A stretch of DNA of 64,000 nt, taken from Phyllobacterium lublinensis (lineage in GTDB: Bacteria; Pseudomonadota; Alphaproteobacteria; Rhizobiales; Rhizobiaceae). Within the stretch, counting starts at the first letter, position 1; every line of letters starts with the position of its first letter. Below, piece after piece: positions 51,300-60,731 of this stretch. Where the stretch lies: the NCBI RefSeq assembly GCF_020164435.1, contig NZ_JAIUDQ010000004.1:186001-250000 (forward strand). Direction: 5' to 3'. Both the position numbers and the translations under genes were made by a program. The notes below the pieces were generated by a model. The model did no database searches and was not told where the DNA came from. It saw only the letters and a list, made by a program, of their open reading frames with translations.

Positions 51300-51316
51300 A
51301 AGTCATCAGATGACTT
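51300..51316. promoter_or_regulatory. Palindromic operator of the FadR-type regulator
   Basis: AAGTCATC-A-GATGACTT is a perfect inverted repeat with 8-base arms, 13 bp upstream of the regulator start codon. Inner GTC-N7-GAC spacing fits FadR-subfamily operators. Its position overlaps the expected transcription start of the regulator-transporter unit, which suggests autorepression. Confidence 0.7.
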
Positions 51317-51620
51317 GATCAATAAAAGAGCGCCCATACCAAGTCAATACGCAACCGTAACTTGAAGAAAATGATGTCGCTACACGCTCGGTTGCGCGTT
51401 GATTGCTGGCACGCCGGTCGACGCGCAGGAGCGAGCATCAAGTTGCAGGATGGCGTTTCTCCGCATCCGTCGCAATTCTGGATGCCAGAAGTAACTGGAA
51501 TCGTTGGGCAACTGGGTTTGGCGCACAGCAAGCGAAATCAATAGACGGATAACTTAATGGTTTCAGTGGGGTTTTCGATTCGGACGTCATGTCCGGCCGA
51601 CCGAAACCAGCGCTACACAA

Positions 51621-51649
51621 CTGTTACATTGCTGTCATATCACTGTAAT
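51621..51649 (+). promoter_or_regulatory. Pho box of the pst operon (three half-sites)
   Basis: Three 7-base units start exactly 11 bp apart: CTGTTAC (51621), CTGTCAT (51632) and CTGTAAT (51643). CTGTCAT repeats at 11-bp spacing are the PhoB-binding pattern. CTATAG at 51658-51663 follows about 8 bp later and can act as a -10, leaving the Pho box in place of the -35. The rest of the 51317-51717 gap shows no gene. Confidence 0.88.
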
Positions 51650-51717
51650 AAAGCTTCTATAGACCGCAGGCCGACGTCGGACGCGTCACAAGAATTAAAC
51701 CAACAGGAGCTGCTCCT

Positions 51718-52764
51718 ATGAACAAGCTATTTTCCACGGCCGCGTTGCTCGCAATCGCAGTGGCCGCATCAACAGTTGGCGCATCTGCCCGCGACCAGAT
51801 TCAGGTTTCAGGCTCCTCGACGGTGCTGCCATATGCCAAGATCGTTGCCGAATCCTTCGGCGAAACATTCCCGGATTTCAAGACGCCTGTCGTTGAATCC
51901 GGTGGTTCAGGCGCAGGTATCAAGGAATTCTGCAAGGGCGTTGGCGAAGACACCATCGACATCGCGAACTCTTCCCGTCCGATCAAGGACACCGAGCTGA
52001 AGTCCTGCGTTGACGCCGGCGTCAAGGATGTCCAGGAAGTCCGCATCGGTTATGATGGCATCGTCTTTGCGACCGACATCAAGGGTCCGGACTGGAAGCT
52101 GACACCGAAGGACATCTACCTGGCGCTCGCTGCCCAGGTCATCGTTGATGGCAAGCTTGTCAACAACCCGAACACAAAGTGGAACCAGGTCAACCCGGCA
52201 TTTCCTGACTGGGATATTGCGGCCTACATTCCTGGTGAAAAGCACGGCACACGCGAAGTCTTCGAAGAGAAGCTGCTGACCGCCGGCTGCAAGGAGAGTG
52301 GAGCCACGGATACCATCAAGACGCTGGGTCTGGACGAGAAGGCTGCTGCTGCCGCTTGCGTCAAGGTCCGCAAGGACGGCAAGGCGATCGACATCGATGG
52401 CGACTACGCAGAAACATTGGCTCGCATCGATGCGAACAAGACCGGTGTAGGCGTATTCGGCCTCGCATTCTACGAGAACAATGCCGACAAGCTGAAAGTC
52501 GCTACCGTATCTGACGTCGTACCGAGCACGGAAACGATTTCCTCGGGCAAGTACCCGGTTTCGCGTCCGCTCTTCTTCTATGTCAAGAAGGCGCATCTCG
52601 GTGTCATTCCCGGTCTGAAGGAGTATGTTGAATTCTTCCTCGACGACCAGATGATCGGCGACGACAGCCCGCTCGTCGAGTACGGCCTGGTCGCTGCGCC
52701 GGAAGCAGAACGCAAGGCCCAGCGCGATGCATTTGCTGCCGGAACGACCATGCAGCTGAAGTAA
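51718..52764 (+). CDS. pstS: Phosphate ABC transporter substrate-binding protein
   Basis: 348 aa. Signal peptide with cleavage near GASARDQ. Phosphate-site marks: VSGSSTVLPYAKIVAE, ESGGSGAGIKEFCKGVG, DIANSSRPIKDTE and GTREVFEEKLL. The ATG follows AGGAGCTGCTCCT. First gene of pstSCAB-phoU-phoB, behind the Pho box, so induced by phosphate starvation through PhoB. An 11-bp hairpin separates it from pstC. Confidence 0.96.
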   Translation: MNKLFSTAALLAIAVAASTVGASARDQIQVSGSSTVLPYAKIVAESFGETFPDFKTPVVESGGSGAGIKEFCKGVGEDTIDIANSSRPIKDTELKSCVDAGVKDVQEVRIGYDGIVFATDIKGPDWKLTPKDIYLALAAQVIVDGKLVNNPNTKWNQVNPAFPDWDIAAYIPGEKHGTREVFEEKLLTAGCKESGATDTIKTLGLDEKAAAAACVKVRKDGKAIDIDGDYAETLARIDANKTGVGVFGLAFYENNADKLKVATVSDVVPSTETISSGKYPVSRPLFFYVKKAHLGVIPGLKEYVEFFLDDQMIGDDSPLVEYGLVAAPEAERKAQRDAFAAGTTMQLK

Positions 52765-52776
52765 AGCTGAAACACA

Positions 52777-52806
52777 GTATGCGGGTGGCCATTGTCACCC
52801 GCATAC
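52777..52806 (+). promoter_or_regulatory. RNA hairpin between pstS and pstC
   Basis: GTATGCGGGTG (52777-52787) pairs with CACCCGCATAC (52796-52806) over 11 perfect bases with an 8-base loop. No T-tract follows, so it is more likely a 3'-end stabiliser or partial attenuator that keeps pstS mRNA more abundant than the downstream genes. Confidence 0.75.
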
Positions 52807-52851
52807 GAACCGAGAACGTATGAATTTGCGGGACAGATCGGGGAAGCTTTG

Positions 52852-54318
52852 ATGTCCACTTCATTGGTATTTTTGATTGTCGTTGCGATTGGTGTCGTTG
52901 GGTATTTCCTGGGGCGTCAACGCGCGCTCACCAAAGACACCGGCGGCCTCAAACCACATTCCCTCCCGCATTACCATGGCTGGTGGGTTTTCCTGGCGTC
53001 TGCCCTGCCTGCGGTGCTTTTTCTCGCTGTCTGGGCCGCCGCCACCAGCGTCTACCTGGAGCGGACTGCGATCTCCGAACTGCCGGCCCGTACGGCCGAT
53101 ACCGTGATTGCCAGCCAGAGTCTTGAACTTGGTATGGTTAGCGGGATTGCGCGCGGTCTTAACAAGCTCAGCAACGAAGAGAAGGCGAATCTGCCGCAAA
53201 CCTTCGTTGAGCTGCGTCCACTCCTTTCGGCAAAGGGCGTTGCGCTTGCGCAAGATGGTCAGGATTACATGATCCCCATCGCCTTGGAATGGAACAAGAA
53301 CTCGATATGGGCGAATAATATCGGCGGCATTGTCGCGATTATTCTCGCTGTTGCCGGCGCGATCTTCGGACTTTCCGGTGTTCATGTGAGGGCCCGTGCC
53401 CGCAACAATGTCGAGCGTGTCATACTTGCGGCGCTGGTTGCAGCATCGACCATCGCCATTCTTACAACTGTCGGCATCATCCTTTCGATGCTCTTCCAGA
53501 CGTTGACCTTCTTCCAGTCCGTCTCGCCATCGACCTTCTTCTTCGGCACGGTCTGGGATCCTCGCTTTGCCGCTGCGGGCGCTGAGGGATCGCAGGGCCA
53601 GTTCGGTCTGATTCCCCTGCTGGCCGGTACGATCTACATCGCCTTTGTGGCCATGCTGTTCGCCGTGCCGGTCGGGTTGTTCTCGGCAATTTACATGGCC
53701 GAGTATGCCAGCCCGAAGGTTCGATCTGTGGTCAAGCCCCTGCTTGAAGTGCTCGCAGGCATTCCGACGATCGTCTATGGTTTCTTCGCACTCGTAACCG
53801 TTGGCCCGTTCCTGCGCGACTTGAGTGCGGCGCTGTCCGGCGGCTATGCATTCATCCAGGCGCAGAGCGTCCTGACGGCGGGTATCGTCATGGGCGTCAT
53901 GCTGATCCCCTTTGTTTCGTCGCTTTCGGACGACATTATCACGGCGGTGCCACGCTCGCTGCGTGACGGTTCGCTCGGTCTTGGGTCGACGCGTTCGGAG
54001 ACGATCCGCCGCGTGGTCCTGCCCGCTGCGCTGCCAGGCATCGTCGGGGCTTTGCTACTGACCGCATCGCGCGCTATCGGCGAGACGATGATCGTTGTGC
54101 TGGCTGCCGGTGTTGCCGCCAACATCAATATCAATCCATTCGACGCCATGACGACGATCACCGTCAAGATTGTCAACCAGCTGACGGGCGACCTTGAGTT
54201 CAACTCGCCGCAGACGCTGGTCGCATTCGCCCTTGGCCTCACCCTCTTCTTCATCACGCTTGCCATGAACATTTTCGCGCTCTACATCGTGCGCAAGTAC
54301 CGGGAGCAGTACGAATGA
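52852..54318 (+). CDS. pstC: Phosphate ABC transporter permease PstC
   Basis: 488 aa, longer than E. coli PstC through an N-terminal extension with two helices and a periplasmic loop, common in alphaproteobacteria. The permease core (about 190-480) has the EAA-type loop SLGLGSTRSETIRRVVLPAALPG and YASPKVRSVVKPLLEVLAGIPTIVYGF. The ATG at 52852 follows GGGGAAG. Overlaps pstA by four bases. Confidence 0.95.
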   Translation: MSTSLVFLIVVAIGVVGYFLGRQRALTKDTGGLKPHSLPHYHGWWVFLASALPAVLFLAVWAAATSVYLERTAISELPARTADTVIASQSLELGMVSGIARGLNKLSNEEKANLPQTFVELRPLLSAKGVALAQDGQDYMIPIALEWNKNSIWANNIGGIVAIILAVAGAIFGLSGVHVRARARNNVERVILAALVAASTIAILTTVGIILSMLFQTLTFFQSVSPSTFFFGTVWDPRFAAAGAEGSQGQFGLIPLLAGTIYIAFVAMLFAVPVGLFSAIYMAEYASPKVRSVVKPLLEVLAGIPTIVYGFFALVTVGPFLRDLSAALSGGYAFIQAQSVLTAGIVMGVMLIPFVSSLSDDIITAVPRSLRDGSLGLGSTRSETIRRVVLPAALPGIVGALLLTASRAIGETMIVVLAAGVAANININPFDAMTTITVKIVNQLTGDLEFNSPQTLVAFALGLTLFFITLAMNIFALYIVRKYREQYE

Positions 54319-55631
54319 CCGACATATCCCTCAATCCTGCCGGCATCTCAGCCAAGCCGGCCCGTCGCGATATTGGTCTCAAGCGCCGTTATGCAGCAGA
54401 GCGCCGCTTCAAGCTCTACGGCATCGCCGCAATTGCCATCGGCATGTTCTTCCTGGTCGCGTTGCTTTATTCGGTGCTGTCCAACGGCTACACCGCTTTC
54501 TGGCAGACCGAGGTCAATCTTGCGATCAACCTCGACCCGAAGATCATTGATCCCGACAACAAGCGGGCGACTGACCCCAAGGTTCTCCTGACCGCGAACT
54601 ATCCTGTTCTTGCGCGCAATGCCCTCGCCGAAAAGCTTGGCGTGAGCTCGAGCGACAAGGCGGGTATGCGTGAGCTTGGGAAGCTGTTTTCCGAAGGCGT
54701 GCGCGGGCAATTGCGGGAACTGGTGGTCAGCAATCCTTCGCTGATCGGCACAACGCAGAATGTCTGGGTGTTGACGGGCGCCGACATTGACTCTGCCTTC
54801 AAGGGTCAGATCGATCTGAGTGTCGACCAGAGCCGCCGCAAGGTTTCAGACAAACAGGTCGAGTGGATGAACAAGCTCAAGAGCGAGGGCGTCATGGCGC
54901 AACGCTTCAATACGGGTCTGTTCACATACGGTGCCTCCAGTCGTCCGGAGACGTCCGGGCTTGGTGTCGCACTGATCGGCTCGCTCTACATGATGTTGAT
55001 CGTGCTGTTTCTCTCGCTGCCCATCGGTGTCGCTGCGTCGATCTACCTTGAGGAGTACGCCAAGAAGAACCGGCTCACCGACATCATCGAGGTCAATATC
55101 AACAATCTTGCAGCTGTTCCTTCCATCGTTTTCGGTCTGTTGGGGCTCGCAGTGTTCATCAACTTCTTCCACATGCCGCGTTCGGCTTCGCTGGTCGGCG
55201 GACTTGTCCTTACGCTGATGACACTGCCCACGATCATTATTGCCACACGCGCTGCCCTACGCGCCGTTCCACCGTCCATCCGCGCGGCGGCGCTGGGAAT
55301 CGGAGCGTCAAAGACACAGATGGTGTTCCATCACGTATTGCCGCTGGCTGCGCCCGGCATCCTGACGGGCACGATCATTGGCCTGGCTCACGCGCTTGGC
55401 GAAACTGCGCCATTGCTCCTGATCGGCATGGTGGCCTTTGTTGCCAACAGTCCGGTTACGCCGCTCGACCCTTCCACGGCGCTTCCAGTCCAGATCTATA
55501 TGTGGGCAAATGAGGCGGAACGGGCCTTTGTCGAGCGGACCTCGGGAGCTATCATCGTGTTGTTGCTTTTCCTCGCGGTTATGAACATCACAGCTATCAT
55601 TCTGCGTCGCCGCTTTGAGCGTCGCTGGTAA
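54315..55631 (+). CDS. pstA: Phosphate ABC transporter permease PstA
   Basis: 438 aa. One N-terminal helix ([19 protein letters not shown]), a periplasmic segment of about 130 residues, then the six-helix permease domain with [28 protein letters not shown] and the EAA loop [23 protein letters not shown]. Translationally coupled to pstC. Partner of PstC in the membrane channel of the high-affinity phosphate importer. Confidence 0.95.
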   Translation: MTDISLNPAGISAKPARRDIGLKRRYAAERRFKLYGIAAIAIGMFFLVALLYSVLSNGYTAFWQTEVNLAINLDPKIIDPDNKRATDPKVLLTANYPVLARNALAEKLGVSSSDKAGMRELGKLFSEGVRGQLRELVVSNPSLIGTTQNVWVLTGADIDSAFKGQIDLSVDQSRRKVSDKQVEWMNKLKSEGVMAQRFNTGLFTYGASSRPETSGLGVALIGSLYMMLIVLFLSLPIGVAASIYLEEYAKKNRLTDIIEVNINNLAAVPSIVFGLLGLAVFINFFHMPRSASLVGGLVLTLMTLPTIIIATRAALRAVPPSIRAAALGIGASKTQMVFHHVLPLAAPGILTGTIIGLAHALGETAPLLLIGMVAFVANSPVTPLDPSTALPVQIYMWANEAERAFVERTSGAIIVLLLFLAVMNITAIILRRRFERRW

Positions 55632-55648
55632 AGGGAAAGGCTCTGGCT

Positions 55649-56470
55649 ATGAACCTGATGACAGAACGAAATCTCGAAAAAGCGGTAAACGACAAAATGA
55701 ACGCCCAGCCCAATGCTATCAAAATGCAAGGCAAGGATGTCACCGTTCACTATGGTGAGAAACAGGCCCTGTTCGGTGTCAGCCTTGATGTGCCGGAGAA
55801 GATGGTCACCGCGCTCATCGGACCGTCGGGCTGCGGCAAGTCAACATTTCTGCGAAGTCTCAACCGCATGAATGACACCATTGAGGGCTGCAAAATCGGC
55901 GGCAAGATCACGCTCGACGATGAGGATATCTATAATCCGAAGATCGATGTCGTCGAACTGCGTGCCCGGGTGGGGATGGTCTTCCAGAAGCCGAACCCGT
56001 TTCCGAAGTCGATTTTCGAGAATGTTGCTTACGGCCCGCGGATCCACGGATTGGCCAAGAACCGCCAGCAGCTTGAGGAAATTGTCGAAAAGAGCCTTCG
56101 CCGCGCCAGCCTGTTTGAGGAAGTGAAGGATCGCCTGCACGAAGCCGGTACGGGGCTTTCTGGCGGCCAGCAGCAGCGCCTTTGCATTGCCCGTGCGATT
56201 GCGGTCAGCCCGGAAGTGATCCTCATGGATGAGCCGTGTTCGGCGCTTGATCCTATCGCCACCGCCAAGGTGGAGGAATTGATCGATGAGCTGCGGCAGA
56301 ACTACACGATCGTCATCGTGACGCACTCGATGCAGCAGGCTGCACGTGTCTCGCAACGTACCGCAATGTTCCACCTCGGAAATCTGGTTGAGGTGGGCGA
56401 CACGGAAATGATGTTCACCAACCCGACCGAAAAGCGGACGCAGGACTACATTACCGGGCGCTTTGGCTGA
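55649..56470 (+). CDS. pstB: Phosphate ABC transporter ATP-binding protein
   Basis: 273 aa. Walker [11 protein letters not shown]-loop [13 protein letters not shown], signature [16 protein letters not shown], Walker [14 protein letters not shown]-loop VTHSMQQA. The N-terminal leader of about 25 residues precedes the conserved [13 protein letters not shown]. 17 bp after pstA, in the same operon. Confidence 0.96.
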   Translation: MNLMTERNLEKAVNDKMNAQPNAIKMQGKDVTVHYGEKQALFGVSLDVPEKMVTALIGPSGCGKSTFLRSLNRMNDTIEGCKIGGKITLDDEDIYNPKIDVVELRARVGMVFQKPNPFPKSIFENVAYGPRIHGLAKNRQQLEEIVEKSLRRASLFEEVKDRLHEAGTGLSGGQQQRLCIARAIAVSPEVILMDEPCSALDPIATAKVEELIDELRQNYTIVIVTHSMQQAARVSQRTAMFHLGNLVEVGDTEMMFTNPTEKRTQDYITGRFG

Positions 56471-56502
56471 TCGCGGTCCGACCCAGGGAACGAGGAAAAG
56501 AA

Positions 56503-57234
56503 ATGACCGAATTGCAATCGCAGCACACCGTCCGTTCCTACGACGATGAACTGAAGTTTCTAACTCACAAGATCGCCGAGATGGGCGGCCATGCAGAACG
56601 CATGGTTGAGCAGTCCATTACCGCCATGGTCAATTCCGATAATGCCCTGGCGCAGCGGGTTATTTCGGATGATCTGATCCTGGACGCCGGTCAGCGCGAA
56701 ATCGATGAGAAGGCCATAACCATAATCGGCAAGCGCCAGCCCATGGCGATCGACCTTCGCGAGATCATCGGTACGATCCGCATATCCTCGGATCTCGAGC
56801 GTATTGGCGACCTCGGCAAGAATATCGCCAAGCGCGTTGTTGCCGTGACCGATACCAGGCAGACGATTTCAGTCTATCGTGGACTGGAGACGATTGCCGA
56901 GCTCGCTCTGACCCAGCTGAAGGATGTACTCGACGCCTATGCGACGCGCTCTGTCCAGCAGGTCAATATCGTGCGTGAGCGCGATGACGAAATCGATGCC
57001 CTTTATACGTCGCTGTTCCGCGAACTCCTGACCTATATGATGGAGGATCCGCGCAATATCTCGGCCTGTACGCACCTGCTGTTCTGCGCCAAGAACATCG
57101 AACGCATTGGCGACCATGCGACCAACATTGCCGAGACGGTCTACTATATCGTCACCGGCGAACAGCTCCCCACAGAACGGCCGAAGGAAGACCAGACCCA
57201 CACCATCATTGTCGATGAAGCCAGACAACCGTAA
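56503..57234 (+). CDS. phoU: Phosphate signalling regulator PhoU
   Basis: 243 aa. Two PhoU repeats of three helices each with the metal-binding E/D-x3-D pattern (SDLERIGDLGKNIAKRV in repeat 1, KNIERIGDHATNIAETV in repeat 2). Links PstSCAB status to the PhoR kinase and prevents over-accumulation of phosphate. GAGGAAAAGAA precedes the ATG. Confidence 0.96.
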   Translation: MTELQSQHTVRSYDDELKFLTHKIAEMGGHAERMVEQSITAMVNSDNALAQRVISDDLILDAGQREIDEKAITIIGKRQPMAIDLREIIGTIRISSDLERIGDLGKNIAKRVVAVTDTRQTISVYRGLETIAELALTQLKDVLDAYATRSVQQVNIVRERDDEIDALYTSLFRELLTYMMEDPRNISACTHLLFCAKNIERIGDHATNIAETVYYIVTGEQLPTERPKEDQTHTIIVDEARQP

Positions 57235-57251
57235 TCCAGGATAGACGAATT

Positions 57252-57938
57252 ATGGCGATAGCCCCCAAAATCACCGTTGTTGAGGACGAGGAAGCATTGA
57301 GCGTTCTTCTCCGGTACAATCTTGAAGCTGAAGGCTATGTTGTTGAGACGATTTCGCGCGGTGACGAAGCAGAAATTGCTCTGCGCGAAAAGGTGCCCGA
57401 TCTTCTCATCCTCGACTGGATGTTGCCCGGCCTGTCCGGTATCGAACTCTGCCGCCGGCTGAGAGCCCGGCGCGAAACAGAGATCCTGCCCATCATCATG
57501 TTGACGGCACGCGGCGAAGAAAGCGAACGGGTGCGGGGTCTCGCGACCGGTGCCGACGATTATATGGTCAAGCCGTTCTCGACTCCGGAACTTCTCGCAC
57601 GCATCAAGGCCATGCTGCGACGCGTCAATCCAAGCCTCCTGTCGCATGTGCTGAGCTTCGGCGATCTGAAACTCGACCGCGAACAGCACCGGGTATTCCG
57701 CAAGGAACGCGAACTCAAGCTGGGCCCGACCGAATTTCGTCTCCTGGAATTCCTCATGCAGTCACCCGGGCGGGTGTTTTCGCGCGGTCAACTCCTCGAC
57801 AATGTCTGGGGCGCCGATATCTATGTCGATGACCGCACGGTCGATGTCCATGTCGGACGCTTGCGCAAGGCGATCAATATCGGGCGCTCGATCGACCCTA
57901 TTCGCACGGTTCGCGGCGCTGGCTATTCTTTCGGCTAG
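57252..57938 (+). CDS. phoB: Phosphate regulon response regulator PhoB
   Basis: 228 aa. Receiver domain with VVEDEEAL and phosphoacceptor Asp in LLILDWMLPG, Lys in DDYMVKPFS; OmpR/PhoB winged helix (about 130-225) with LGPTEFRLLEFLMQSPGRVF and VDVHVGRLRKAI. Binds the Pho box in front of pstS. Last gene of the operon; its 3' end overlaps the convergent VWA gene by four bases. The partner kinase phoR is not in the window. Confidence 0.96.
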   Translation: MAIAPKITVVEDEEALSVLLRYNLEAEGYVVETISRGDEAEIALREKVPDLLILDWMLPGLSGIELCRRLRARRETEILPIIMLTARGEESERVRGLATGADDYMVKPFSTPELLARIKAMLRRVNPSLLSHVLSFGDLKLDREQHRVFRKERELKLGPTEFRLLEFLMQSPGRVFSRGQLLDNVWGADIYVDDRTVDVHVGRLRKAINIGRSIDPIRTVRGAGYSFG

Positions 57939-59125
57939 TGCCGGTGTGATAGTTCCCGCGTCGCGTTCTCGATCCCTGAAAGGGTAAGCGGATACATGCG
58001 CTGCGTGAAGATTTTGCGGATCATGGCTGTTGAAGCGGTGTAATCCCAGTAGTCTTCCCTGGTGGGATTGAGCCAGACCGCATTCTTCCACTGTTCGAGG
58101 ACACGCGTGAGCCAAGCCGTACCGGACTCCTCGTTCCAGTGCTCGACCGAACCACCGGGATGTGAGACTTCGTAAGGCGCCATCGCCGCATCGCCAACAA
58201 AGATGACCTTATAGTCAGGGCCATATTTGTGAATGACATCCAATGTGGGAATGTTTTCGGTATAACGGCGCCGGTTGTCTCTCCACACGCTTTCATAGAT
58301 GCAGTTGTGGAAATAAAAGTACTCCATGTGCTTGAATTCGGAACGCACGGCCGAGAAAAGTTCCTCTGCGATCTTGATATGTTCGTCCATCGAACCACCG
58401 ACATCGAAAAACATGAGGAGCTTCACATGGTTGCGCCGTTCGGGCCGGGTCAGGACATCAAGGTAGCCATGCTCTGCCGTAGCTCTGATGGTTCCTGACA
58501 AATCGAGCTCTTCCTCGGCTCCCTCCCGCACCCAGCGGCGCAACCGCTTCAAGGCAACCTTGATGTTGCGCGTTCCAAGCTCGACGCTGTCATCGAAATT
58601 CTTGAATTCCCGCCTGTCCCAAACCTTCACGGCCCTGCGGTGGCGACTTTCATCCTGGCCGATGCGCACGCCTTCGGGATTGTAGCCATAGGCGCCGAAA
58701 GGCGAGGTGCCGGCGGTGCCGATCCATTTCGATCCGCCCTGGTGACGGCCTTTCTGTTCTTCAAGTCGCTGACGCAGGGTCTCCATGAGCTTGTCGAAAC
58801 CGCCCAGCGCTTCGATCAGCTTCTTTTCTTCCTCGGTCAGGTGTTTCTCTGCCAGCCGCCGCAGCCACTCCTCTGGAAGATCGGCTACGTCAATACCGCC
58901 TTCACCGCCGAGGACCTCAATGCCCTTGAAGAAATGGCCGAAAACCTGATCGAAGCGATCCAGGTGACGTTCATCCTTCACCAGCGTGGATCGCGCCAGA
59001 TAGTAGAAGGCCTCGACATCATAGGTTACGAGCCCCTCATCCAGGCCCTCAAGCAGCGTCAGATATTCCCTTAGGGAAACTGGAATTTTTGCCGCCTTGA
59101 GCTCAAGGAAGAAGGGCAGGAACAT
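57935..59125 (-). CDS. VWA-domain protein, CoxE-like
   Basis: 396 aa. C-terminal von Willebrand A domain (about 205-390). The MIDAS segment reads FFDVGGSMDEH, i.e. D-x-G-x-S instead of D-x-S-x-S, so one Ser ligand is replaced by Gly; VWA proteins of this subgroup often show this. Such proteins act with MoxR ATPases as chaperones for metal-centre or complex assembly. The partner MoxR gene is two genes upstream, with a GNAT gene between. Starts 3 bp after the GNAT stop. Confidence 0.88.
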   Translation of the reverse strand: MFLPFFLELKAAKIPVSLREYLTLLEGLDEGLVTYDVEAFYYLARSTLVKDERHLDRFDQVFGHFFKGIEVLGGEGGIDVADLPEEWLRRLAEKHLTEEEKKLIEALGGFDKLMETLRQRLEEQKGRHQGGSKWIGTAGTSPFGAYGYNPEGVRIGQDESRHRRAVKVWDRREFKNFDDSVELGTRNIKVALKRLRRWVREGAEEELDLSGTIRATAEHGYLDVLTRPERRNHVKLLMFFDVGGSMDEHIKIAEELFSAVRSEFKHMEYFYFHNCIYESVWRDNRRRYTENIPTLDVIHKYGPDYKVIFVGDAAMAPYEVSHPGGSVEHWNEESGTAWLTRVLEQWKNAVWLNPTREDYWDYTASTAMIRKIFTQRMYPLTLSGIENATRELSHRH

Positions 59126-59128
59126 TGT

Positions 59129-59575
59129 TCAAATCGTCTTCACATATTTTATGAACGGCGTGACCTTGGCGACGCGGTCGTAAAGCTGGCGTGCGGTGGT
59201 ATTCTCCTGGTTGGTTGTCCAGTAGACCGAGTGGGCACCTGCCTTGGCCGCTTCGGCATGCACCGCTTCTATAAGGGCACGGCCTATGCCTTTGCCACGT
59301 ACATCCGGATCGGCGAAAAGGTCCTGCAGATAGCAGACGTCTTCGATGCTCCAGCAATGGCGATGAAACAGATAGTGTGTGAGGCCGACGGGCCTGCCAT
59401 CCAGTTCCGCGATGAGACCGCGATACTCGTGATCGGCACCCGAAGTCAGCCGGGCGAAGGTTGTCCGATAGACCTCTTCGGGAACGCTCGTCTCATAGAA
59501 GGTCAAATAGCCGGTCCACAGCCGGCGCCAATCGGTTTCATCTGCCTTTTCCAGGGGACGGATGCGAACACTCAT
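59129..59575 (-). CDS. GNAT-family N-acetyltransferase
   Basis: 148 aa. GNAT fold with the acetyl-CoA loop DPDVRGKGIGRALIEAVHAEA (Q/RxxGxG/A) at about 90-100, preceded by beta strand YLQDLFADP. The substrate is not predictable; the order of strands fits small-molecule or amino-terminal acetylation. Placed directly between the MoxR ATPase and the VWA gene with no spacing (59576/59575), so its product is made with them. Confidence 0.9.
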   Translation of the reverse strand: MSVRIRPLEKADETDWRRLWTGYLTFYETSVPEEVYRTTFARLTSGADHEYRGLIAELDGRPVGLTHYLFHRHCWSIEDVCYLQDLFADPDVRGKGIGRALIEAVHAEAAKAGAHSVYWTTNQENTTARQLYDRVAKVTPFIKYVKTI

Positions 59576-60415
59576 CTAGCCTTGTCTCCTCGCCATGAAG
59601 GCCAATCGTTCGAACAAATGCACGTCCTGCTCGTTTTTCAATAAAGCTCCGTGCAGTTTGGGCAAAGCATTCTTAGGGTCGGCACGCAGGTCTTCCGGGG
59701 CTATGTCATCGGCGACCAGCAACCTGATCCAGTCCAGTGCCTCGGACGTGGAAGGTTTCTTCTTCAGCCCCGGGACCTCGCGAATCTCGTAGAACTGGGT
59801 AAGGGCGGCACGAACAAGGTTCTGCTTGATCCCAGGATAGTGGACCTCGACAATTCTCGTCAGGGTGGGAACGTCGGGGAACTTGATGTAGTGGAAGAAG
59901 CAACGGCGCAGGAAAGCGTCGGGCAATTCCTTTTCGTTGTTCGACGTAATGACAACAATGGGGCGATGGGTCGCCCGGATGGTCTCGCCGGTCTCGTAGA
60001 CATAGAACTCGTTGCGATCCAGTTCCTGCAGCAGGTCATTGGGAAATTCGATGTCAGCCTTATCGATTTCATCGATCAGAAGGACAACTTTCCGGTCCGC
60101 GGTGAAGGCATCCCATAACTTGCCAGGCTTTATGTAGTTGGTGATGTCGTTGAACCGCGCGTCACCGAGTTGCGAATCCCGCAAGCGGCTGACCGCGTCA
60201 TATTCGTAAAGGCCCTGTTGCGCCTTCGTTGTGGATTTGACGTTCCATTCGATCAGGTCGAGGTCGAGAGCCGCAGCAATCTGACGCGCAAGTTCTGTCT
60301 TGCCGGTTCCAGGCTCGCCCTTGACGAGCAACGGGCGTTCCAGCGCGATCGCTGCATTGACCGCGACCATCAAATCCTTGTCGGCGACATAGGCCGCTGT
60401 TCCTTCAAACCGCAT
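59576..60415 (-). CDS. MoxR-family AAA+ ATPase
   Basis: 279 aa. AAA core with Walker A KGEPGTGKTELARQI, Walker B VVLLIDEIDKADIEFPNDLL, sensor 1 VVITSNNEKELPDAFLRRC, and sensor 2 region near the C-terminus. MoxR ATPases remodel client proteins together with a VWA partner; the partner here is the gene at 57935. First gene of the three-gene unit; start ATG at 60415 behind AAGGACCC. Confidence 0.93.
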   Translation of the reverse strand: MRFEGTAAYVADKDLMVAVNAAIALERPLLVKGEPGTGKTELARQIAAALDLDLIEWNVKSTTKAQQGLYEYDAVSRLRDSQLGDARFNDITNYIKPGKLWDAFTADRKVVLLIDEIDKADIEFPNDLLQELDRNEFYVYETGETIRATHRPIVVITSNNEKELPDAFLRRCFFHYIKFPDVPTLTRIVEVHYPGIKQNLVRAALTQFYEIREVPGLKKKPSTSEALDWIRLLVADDIAPEDLRADPKNALPKLHGALLKNEQDVHLFERLAFMARRQG

Positions 60416-60534
60416 CGTGGGTCCTTTCGTGATGTGGCGAGATTAGGGGCGCAGCGAAACAAGGGCAAGAGCATGAAATTAGCCGACAACGCCACTGGTG
60501 CAACACGGGCATCCGTCCTATATTTGTCTTGGCG

Positions 60535-60690
60535 CTCTGCGCTTCTCGACAGGAGAGACTTATTCCCCGGGGCCTTAATGATCCCTTAGGGAGCTGTCAC
60601 TGAAGAGGCCCGTGGGCTTCTTCACACGGCGCCCACCTACTTTGTAGGTACCCGGGATCGACTTCTCCATCGGTTGTGTGGACGCCACTT
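60535..60690 (+). ncRNA. ssrS: 6S RNA candidate
   Basis: Lies between the MoxR gene and a 5-formyltetrahydrofolate cyclo-ligase gene, the position 6S RNA holds in many proteobacteria. GGAGAGACTTATTCCCCGGGG-like sequence (60552-60572) can pair with CCCGGGATCGACTTCTCC (60651-60668) to form a long closing stem with internal bulges, leaving an open central region around 60575-60645 in which GGCCCGTGGGC folds as an inner hairpin. This long interrupted rod resembles the open-promoter mimic of 6S RNA. Exact ends are approximate and no covariance model was run. Confidence 0.65.
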
Positions 60691-60731
60691 TTATTTCCGT
60701 GCTCATCCCGAGCTGGCAATGCCGGCGCCTC

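Noticed and set aside
51351..51367. GCAACCGTAACTTGAAG resembling part of the motif.
   Set aside because: Lacks the GTACTTC half and has no consistent distance to either neighbour; probably chance.
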